Assembly: GCA_021442155.1 (NCBI GenBank) | Contig: CM038214.1 | Location: 144,556,488 to 144,620,487 of the forward strand | DNA length: 64,000 bases | Source of the DNA: Cymbidium sinense | Lineage: Eukaryota; Streptophyta; Magnoliopsida; Asparagales; Orchidaceae | Direction: 5' to 3' | Shown: one piece after another, positions 56,781 through 64,000 of the stretch | Position numbering within the stretch: position 1 is the first letter of the stretch | Layout of the letters: each line of letters starts with the position of its first letter | Program-made: the position numbers and the translations under genes | The notes under the pieces: model-generated | Seen by the model: the letters and a program-made list of their open reading frames with translations, nothing else | Database searches by the model: none | Told to the model about the DNA's origin: nothing

Positions 56781-59700
56781 TTAGGGTTTAGGTTTAGGTT
56801 TAGGTTTATTAGGTTTTAGATTTTAGGTTTTAGGTTTATTTTTTAATTTATGTAGTTACTTTAGGTTTAGGATTAAGGTGTTTAGGGTTTAGTGTAGGTT
56901 TTAGGGTTTAAGGTTTATGGTTTAGTATGAGGGTTTAGGGTTTAAGTTTAGGATTTAGGACTTAGGGTTTTATGATTATAGCTTTTAGGGTTTAGGGTTT
57001 AGGGTTTAGGGTTAGGGTTTAGGGTGTAGGGTTTAGGGTTATAGGCTTAGGGTTTAGGTTTGTTTTTTTTTTTAAAAAAATTCAATAAACGGTTTGGATT
57101 ATTTAGTATTTAGTTTATTTTTTATTTAATCTTTATTACTTTTTTATATAGGTTTATTTTATTTATTTTAGTTTATTTATTTTAGGTTTATTTATTTTAG
57201 TTTATATTTTTTTATTATTACTTTATTTTTTTAGGTTTAGCTTTAATTTTTTATTTTTACTTTTAGTTTTAGGTTTTAATTTTATTTTTATAGGTTTTGC
57301 TTTTAGGTTTTTATTTTAGGATTATTTTTAGGCATTATTTTTTAGTTTAGTTTTAGGTTTATTTTTAGTTTATTTTAAATTATTTAATTTAGGCTTAGGT
57401 TTATGTTTAGGTTTTATTTATTTTAGTTTAGTTTATTTTTGTTTAGGCTTAGGTTTATTTTATTTTGTTTATTTTATTCTTATTTTAGGTTTAGTTTTTT
57501 TAGTTTAGGGTATAGGTTTTATTTTTTTATTTATTTTTATTTTATTTTTAGGTTTATTTTTTAGGTTTTTTTTATTTAGTTTATTTTTTTTTTATTTTAT
57601 TTTATGATCAATTTTTATTTTATTTAGGTTTTTTATTATTAGGTTAATTTTATTTTTTTAATTTAGTTTAGTCTATTATTATTATTTTATTTTATTTATT
57701 TTATTTCTTTAGTTTTAGTTTAGTTTGTTATTTTCATGTTATTTTATTTTATTATTTTATTATATTTTATGTTTTATTTACTCATGTTTAGGTTTATGTT
57801 TTGGGGTTGGTTTAGGTTTAGATTTTAAGTCAGGATTTAGGTTTGTTTAGGGTTAGGGTTTAGTGTTTATGCTTTATATTTATGGTTTTCGGGAGTAGTT
57901 TAGAGTTTAAGGTTTATGGATTAAACTTTTTTAGTGGCCAGGGTTAGTTTAGGGTTTAAGGTTTAGGTTTTAGGTTTAGGGTTTGTGTGGTCTGTTTAGG
58001 GTTAGTGTGGGTCAGGGTTTGTGGATTTAGGCCAGTTAATTTATGGTTGGGGGTTTAGTATTTTTATGGTTTAGGGTTTAGGTTATGTTTAGGGATTATG
58101 GTTAATTTAGAGTTCAATTGGGTATGGTTTATGATTTAGTTTTAGTTCTGAGGTTTTAAAAAAAACCAAGAGGTAGTATTTTATTTATTTACATTTTTAT
58201 TTTATTTACATTTTTTATTAATTTAATTTTAAGTTTATGTTTAGGTTTATATTTATTTTAAGTTAGTTTTATTTTATTTTATTTTTTAGTTTAGGTTTTT
58301 ATTTTATTTTTAGTTTTAGCTTTAGGTTTTATTTTATTTTCTTAGGTTTAGGTTTTTATTTTAGGTTTATTTATAGGTTTATTTTTAGTATATTATTTTT
58401 AGTTTAGGTTAAGTTTAGTTTTTTTTTAAGTTTAGTTTTATTTATTTTTTAGTTTAGGTTTAGGTTTAATTTATTTTAATTTTAGGTTTAGGTTTTTTTA
58501 ATTTAGGGTTTAGGTATTTTTTTTATTTTTAGGTTTTATTTTATTTATTGTTTTAAGTTTTATTTAAGTTTTATTTTATTTTATTTTTGGTTAATTTCAA
58601 TTTTCTTTTATGTTTAGATTTTATTTTATTTAGGTTTTTTATTTTTTAGGTTTATTTAATGTTTTAGTTTAGTTTGGGTTTTTATATTTTAGTTTAGTTA
58701 TTATCTATTATTTTATTTTATTTTTAGGTTTAGGTGTAGGATTTAGGATTTAGTTTAGGTTTTTATTTTTATTTATTTATATTTTAGGTTTATGTTTTTT
58801 ATTTTTATTTTATTTAGTTTAGGTTTAGTTTTAATTTTAGGGTGGTTTAGGGTAGTGGTGGGGTTTGGGGTTGTGTTTAGGGTTAGGGTTTTAGGGTTTT
58901 TATGGTTTATGGTTTATTTATTTTAGTTTAGTTTATTTTACAGTTTATGTTTATTTTATTTTATTTATTTTAGTTTGATTTTAGTTTAAGGTTTAGGTTC
59001 TATTTTTTTATTTATTTTAGGTTTATTTTAAAGTTTAAGTTTTATTTAGTTTTTTTATTTTAATTTATTTTAGGTTTATTTTGTTATTTTAATGCTTGAT
59101 TTTATATTTAGGTTTCTTATTTTAGGTTTAATTTATTTTATTTTAGTTTAGTTTTATTTATTTAATTTTAGTTTATTTTTTATTTTATTTTATTTTTTTA
59201 AGTTTAGGTTTAGGTTTAGGTTTAGGTTTTAGGTTTTTAATTTAATTTATTTTTTAAATTTATTTTAGTTTAGGTTTTTCTATTTATTTTATTTTTAGGT
59301 TTAGGTTTATAAATTTTTTGGTTTTATGGTTTAGTGTTTAGGGTTTGGGTTTAGGGTTTAGTGTTTTAGGGTTTATGGTTGTAGGTTTAGAGTTTAGGGT
59401 TAGTTTTATGGTTTAGGGTTTAAGCTTCTAGTTTATTTTATTTTATTTCTATTTTTTAGGGTTTATGTTTATTTTTAATTTATTTTATTTTATTTAGTTT
59501 AGGTGTAGGTTTAGGTTTATGTTTATGTTTTATTTATTTTAGTTTAGGTTTAGGCTTATTTTATTTTTATTTTATGGCTAGGTTTTATTTTTTATTTATT
59601 TTTAGTTTTATTTTTTATGTTTAGATTTTGGTTTAGGTTTAAGTTTTTAATTTAGGGTTATGTTTATTTTATTTTTATTTTAGGTTTAATTTTTATTTTA

Positions 59701-60040
59701 TTCAGATTTTTTTTAATTTAGTTTATGTTTTTATTTATTTTATTTTAGTTTAGTTTTTATTGTAGTTTAGGTTTAGGTTTTAGTTTAATTTAACTTTTTA
59801 TGTTATTTTATTTTAGTTTAGGTTTTTTTATTTATTTTATTTTTAGGTTTTATTTAGTTTAGGTTTAGGTTTTTAGCTTTCGCTTTAAGGTTTAGGTCGT
59901 GGTCCATTTGGGGTTTAGGGTTTAGGATATAGGTTTGGGGTTTAGGGGTTTAGGTTTTGTTTTAGGGTTTAGGGTTTAGGGTTTGTGGTAGGCTTTAGGA
60001 TTTAGGGTTTAGAGTTTAGGGTTTAGGGTTTAGGGTTTTT
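56781..60040 (+). repeat. Long telomere-like tract
   Basis: G-rich (56781-57065), diverged anchor at ~57071-57095 (301 bp from the GRP junction), T-rich (57100-57780), irregular G-rich block with GTCAG and GGCCAG words (57790-58150), T-rich (58160-58840), mixed (58850-59430), T-rich (59430-59880), and G-rich to 60040. No gene is seen. Confidence 0.8.
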
Positions 60041-60503
60041 GTTTTTTTAATAGAGAATAAATTCATATTCAACATTTCTTCTTTTCAATTTCATCAACCA
60101 AGTAATACTCCAAGTTTTCTAAGAGACAAATGATGAGATAAATAAAAAATGATCACGCATAGAGCAAATCAAAACCGCTAGATAACTAGAACCGTCTCTA
60201 CTGTAAAGACACTTTTCTATAAGCGAGATCGATCTGCTCTTAGTTTCGTAGTTCCCATCAACCACCCGCCTCTAGAGTAGGATCCACCAACATATCCCCG
60301 ACCTCTCCTCCACCACCACCATGGTCGTAACCTTCTCGATCATTCGCTTCCATACTCCATCCCACCACCACCTCCATATCCACTAGCATCCCTAGTTCCC
60401 CCACCACCACTATGATATCCGTCGCCTTCGCCTTCGCCTCCACGACTAGATCTAGACTAGCTTGGTTGACGGTGATGTTCCTTCCATCAAGGTTCTTCCT
60501 ATT
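60041..60503 (-). pseudogene. GRP7-like fragment, copy 10
   Basis: Full span with several deletions. The 5' junction is CCTATTC next to TTAGTGTTTAGG. The antisense of GRCG..DGRNITVNQA is recognisable near 60460-60500. The 3' UTR shows AGAGACAAATGATGAGATAA. The open frame at 60258-60443 is in the wrong frame for the GRP. Pseudogene. Confidence 0.84.
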
Positions 60504-61190
60504 CTTAGTGTTTAGGTTTAGGTCTATTAGGTTTTATGGTTTAGGTTTTATTTTTTATTTTTTTAAGTTTTATTTTTAGATAAATTTTTTATGTTTAGTT
60601 TTTTATATAGTTTTTATTTTATTTTATTATATATTTATTTTATTTTTATTTTACCTTTAGTTTTTATTTTATTTATAGTTTTTGTTCTTATGTTTATTTT
60701 ATTTTTTTAGTTTAGTTTAGGTTTTTATTTATTTTATTTTAGTTTATGTTACTTATTTTATGGTTTAAGTTTAGGTATTAGTTTAGGTTTTATTTATTTT
60801 ATTTTATTTAAGTTTATGTTTCTTTATTTATTTTATTTTTAAGTTTTATTTAGTTTAGCTTTAAGCTTTTAGGTTTTTAGTGTTTGGGTTTAGGGTTTAG
60901 AGTAAATGGTTTCACGATTTAGGGTGTTAGGGTTTAGGGATTAGGGTTAGGGTTTAGATTTAGGATTTATGATTTATTATTTAGGCTTTAGTGTTTAGAG
61001 TTTTTTGGGTTTAGGGTTTGGGGTTCACTTAAGGTTTTGGGTTAGTTTAGGGTATAGGGTTTAGTCTTTAGGGTTTAGGGTTTAGTGTTTTTTTAGTGTT
61101 TAGGGTTTAGGGTTTTAGGGTTTAGGTTTTAGGGTTTAGGGTTAAAGTTTTTGGTTTATCATTCAGGTTTTAGTTTAGGTTTAAGATTTT
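60504..61190 (+). repeat. Telomere-like tract
   Basis: T-rich up to ~60860, then a G-rich TTTAGGG block (60870-61150) with TTTAGTG variants. GRP copies 10 and 11 are only ~0.69 kb apart, like copies 1 and 2, and no anchor lies between them. Confidence 0.8.
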
Positions 61191-61681
61191 TGGTTTTTTA
61201 TTTTAACAAAGAATAGATTCAGATTCAACATTTCTTCTTTTCAATTTTGCCAACCAAGTAACACACAAAGTTCTCTAAGACACAAGCGATAAGATTGATC
61301 ATAATTTACCATGCATAGAGCAAATCAAAAACACTAGATAACTAGAATTGTCTCTACTATAAAGACACAATTCCATAACCAGCAAATCGGCTCGATCGTT
61401 CTTCAATTTCTCTAGTTCCTATCAGAACCGCCTCGGCCTATTGAGTAGCGGGATCCACTAGCATACCCTCGATCTCTCTCTACCACCACCACGGTTGTAG
61501 CCTATGTTGCTCCTCTCGCCTCCATAACCACCATTACTCTGACCACCACCGTCAAACCCACCAGCACCTCCAAATCCTCCACCACCACTACGATAAACTC
61601 CTCCTTCGCCTTCGTCTCTACCACTAGATCTAGACTAAGCCTAGTTGACGGTGATGTTATTGTTGTCAAGGTTCTCCTATT
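61191..61681 (-). pseudogene. GRP7-like fragment, copy 11
   Basis: Full span, subgroup with copy 8 (shared GATTGATCATAATTTACC-type 3' UTR). The 5' junction is CTCCTATTC next to TTAGGGTTTAGG. The Gly-rich part is comparatively complete, with the CCACCACCACTACGATAA block, but frameshifted. Pseudogene. Confidence 0.85.
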
Positions 61682-63110
61682 CTTAGGGTTTAGGTTTAGG
61701 TTTAGGTTTACTAGGTTTTAGGGGTTAGGTTTATTTTTAAATTTTTTTAGTTACTTTAAGTTTAGGTTTAGGGTTTGGAGTTTATGGTTTAGGGTTTAGG
61801 GTTTAGAGTTATGGTTAGGATTTAGTGTTTGGGGTTTACGGTTTAGGGTTTAGAGTTTAGGGTTTTAGGGTTTATGCTTTTAGGGTTTAAGGTTTAGGGT
61901 TTAGGGTTTTAGGGTTTAGGGTTTAGGGTTTAGGGTTTAGGTTTAAGGATTACGGTTTAGGATTTTGGATTTATGATTTTTTTTAAATTAAGTAAATCAG
62001 TAGGTTTAGGTTTATTTAGTTTACTTAGTTTATTTATTATTTATTTAAGTTTATTTTATTTTTATTTTTATTTAGGTTTTTTTATTTAGTTTAGTTTATT
62101 TATTTTAGTTTAGGTTTTTTATTTTAATTTATTTTTTAGGTTTAGGTTTAGGTATTTGGTTAGTTTATTTTATTTTTTATTTTATTTTAGGTTTAGTTTA
62201 TTTTAGGATTAGGTTTATTTTATTTAGTTTAGTTTATTTTAGTTTAGGTTTATGTTTATTTTAGTTTTGTTTTATTTTTTATTTTAGGTTTAGGTTTTCT
62301 TAGTTTAGGGTTAGGTTTTATTTTTTTATTTATTTTAGATTTTATTTTAAGGTTTATTTTTAGGTTTAGGTTTTATTTAGTTTTTTTAATTTTATTTTAT
62401 GTTAATTTTATTTTTTACATTTTAGTTTTATTTTATTTAGGTTTTCTAGGTTTATTTTATTTTTTGATTTGTTTTAGATTTTATTTATTTTATTTTAGTT
62501 TAATTATTAATTTAGTTATTTTATTTTTTTTAGGTTTTTTTTTATATTTTTATTTCTTTATTATTTTATTTTATTTAGGTTTAGGTTTAGGTTCTTTTAT
62601 TTTTAAACATTTTATTTAGTTTGGGTCAGTGTTTAAGTTTTTTAGGTCAGTTTTTTAGTGGTTGGCTCAGGGTTTTGGAGGTTTGTGGCCTAGGGCTTAT
62701 GGCTCAGTTTAAGGTCAGCTAGGTAGTGTATGCCTTTAGGATTTAGCATTTGGCCAGAGATCAGGGCCTAGTGGCTCAGTTTAGCCTTTTAGGTTAATCC
62801 ATGGTCATGTGATCAGTTTTAGAGCCTTTAGGTTTTAGGGTTTAGGGTAGGGTCTTTAGGTTAGGGTTTATTGTTTAAGGTTAATGGATGGTTTAGGTTT
62901 TTGTGGTTTTAGTTTAAGGCCCAGTTTTAGAGTTTAGGTTTTAGTCTGGGTTTAGTGGTTTAGGTTTAGTTTAGGGTTTGTGGGTTTATTGTTAGGGTTT
63001 TAGGTTTAGGTTAGGGTTTTTAGGGTTTAGGGTTTAGGGTTTATGATTTAGGGTTTAGGGTTTTTAGGGTTTTAAGTTAAGGGTTGAAGTTTTAGTTTAG
63101 GGTTTAGGGT
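61682..63110 (+). repeat. Telomere-like tract with anchor and irregular block
   Basis: A G-rich start with four uninterrupted TTTAGGG units around 61911-61941, the anchor at 61987-61996 (306 bp from the GRP junction), T-rich (62010-62620), an irregular GC-richer block (62625-62900) with GTCAG, GGCTCAG and GGCCAGA words, and G-rich to 63110. Confidence 0.8.
61976..62012. repeat. Anchor motif A10
   Basis: TTTTTTTAAATTAAGTAAAT with CAGTAGGTTTAGG following; core 61987-61996, 306 bp from the GRP copy 11 junction. Confidence 0.75.
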
Positions 63111-63605
63111 TTTTGGTTTTTTTTCTACAGAGAACAAATTCAAATTCAACATTTCCTCTTTTCGATTTGATGAACCAAGTAACACACCAAGTTTTTTAAG
63201 ACATAAGCAATGACATAGATAAAAAATGAGCATGCATAGAGCAAATCAAAAACCACGAATAACTATAACCGTCTCTACTGTGAAGACACAGTTCCATAAG
63301 CAGCAGATCGGATCGGTCGTTCTTCAGTTTATCGAGTTTCCATCAGAACCACCCCGACCTTTTGAGTAGTTGGATCCACGATCATATCTCGGATCTCTCC
63401 CTCTGCCACCACCACGGTTGTAACCTCTATCTCTCCTCCAGCCTCCGTAACCACCACTGCTCCGTCCACCACCTCCATATCCACCAGCACATGTAGATCC
63501 CCCACCACCACTGCAATAACTAGTGCCTCAGCCTTCACCTCCACCGCCAAATCTAGATTGAGCCTGGTTGACGGTGATATTCCTGCCATCAAGGTTCTAC
63601 ATATT
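63111..63605 (-). pseudogene. GRP7-like fragment, copy 12
   Basis: Full span: RRM end (antisense of AGNITVNQAQS near 63560-63600), a Gly-rich tail with only small indels, stop region and 3' UTR. The antisense frame gives the block CCACCACCACGGTTGTAACC. The 5' junction is CTACATATTC next to TTAGATTTAGA, after which LINE 6 begins within ~15 bp. Pseudogene. Confidence 0.86.
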
Positions 63606-63617
63606 CTTAGATTTAGA

Positions 63618-64000
63618 TTTTTTTAAGTAAATTAGGGGAAATTTATTGCCACAAAGAAAATGTACAAAGTCCTTAGAGGGGGTAAATCTCTAAACTAACT
63701 CTCAAAGTGTCATAATAAGTCCTAAAGAGATAAAACCCTTAACTTTTACAATAATATAAGGAAAAAAACAAAAGAAAAACCAAACCAGCAACAACAACAT
63801 ATCCATGTTCGCAACAACAACATCCACTAGGTCCTTTTGATACTACCAAGATCCATCTACAAAATTCTCCCAACCTATAAAAGAAATCTTCAACATACTA
63901 GTGAAAGAATCAATAAAATTAAGCAAGCATAAAGAGTATGAGCAAAGAAAAAAAAAGTTTATGGCTCACTTACAATCATGTCAAAGAACAACACTAAATG
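63618..64000 (-). mobile_element. LINE 6: 3' end of an L1-like element, running off the window
   Basis: T7 (63618-63624; poly(A) on minus), then sequence homologous to the 3' ends of LINEs 1, 2 and 4: TTTATTGCCACAAAG, TACAAAGTCCTTAGAGGGGGTAAA. On minus AATAAA lies at 63647-63642. One arm of the terminal hairpin is missing (AAGTAAATTAGGGG in place of ACCCCATGTAGGGG). Inserted at the 5' end of GRP copy 12. Diverged from LINEs 1, 2 and 4; the coding part lies beyond the window. Confidence 0.8.

Overview
This window looks like plant nuclear DNA from a repeat-dominated, probably interstitial or subtelomeric region. I see no intact host gene, and no tRNA, rRNA, CRISPR array or bacterial-style operon. 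Three sequence types make up almost all of it. (1) Degenerate Arabidopsis-type telomere-like repeat, always TTTAGGG on the + strand, grading into T-rich TTTAGG, TTTAG and TTTTATTTTA variants. (2) Twelve copies of one fragment of a glycine-rich RNA-binding protein (GRP7-like) gene, all on the - strand. (3) Non-LTR retrotransposons of the plant L1-like type (LINEs), with the coding strand on the - strand in every large copy.

Layout: telomere-like repeat with GRP copies 1 and 2 (1-2849); LINE 1 (2850-11655); a short telomere-like spacer; LINE 2 (12223-21020); GRP copy 3 and a rearranged patch holding a reversed LINE piece and a reversed CCCTAAA run (21021-22525); LINE 3 (22526-29700); telomere-like repeat, a truncated GRP copy 4 and a 0.5 kb island of unknown origin (29701-31504); about 3.9 kb of telomere-like DNA with an internal duplication of about 1.9 kb (31505-35390); LINE 4, which has the best preserved reverse transcriptase (35391-43131); then 20 kb of composite repeat with GRP copies 5-12, interrupted by LINE 5, a 5' piece only (50828-52716); and the 3' end of LINE 6 running off the window (63618-64000).

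The LINEs carry ORF1 (DUF4283-like domain plus a CX2CX4HX4C zinc knuckle) and ORF2 (endonuclease, reverse transcriptase, zf-RVT zinc domain, RNase H), followed by an unusually long 3' region of 1.5-3.4 kb. All are broken by frameshifts and stops. LINEs 1, 2 and 4 end in a poly(A) run that joins CCCTAAA directly, which is what target-primed insertion at TTT^AGGG would leave. The GRP fragment has the same arrangement: cut inside the RRM at its 5' end, with an A-rich tail against CCTAAA at its 3' end. I read it as an old LINE-made retrocopy that was later amplified together with its telomere-like flanks, because the copies share both junctions. A second recurrent landmark, ATTAAGTAAACC preceded by a T run, lies about 260-310 bp beyond the GRP 5' junction in several units.

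The most interesting interpretation is a telomere-repeat-seeking plant LINE family living in, and possibly helping to build, a composite telomere-like satellite that has captured a gene fragment. The main caution is that some of the degeneracy, especially alternating TTTAGGG/CCCAGGG units, resembles known long-read miscalling of telomeric repeats, and many LINE frameshifts could also be consensus errors. The GRP tail ending in WRN fits angiosperm GR-RBPs; I cannot name the species.
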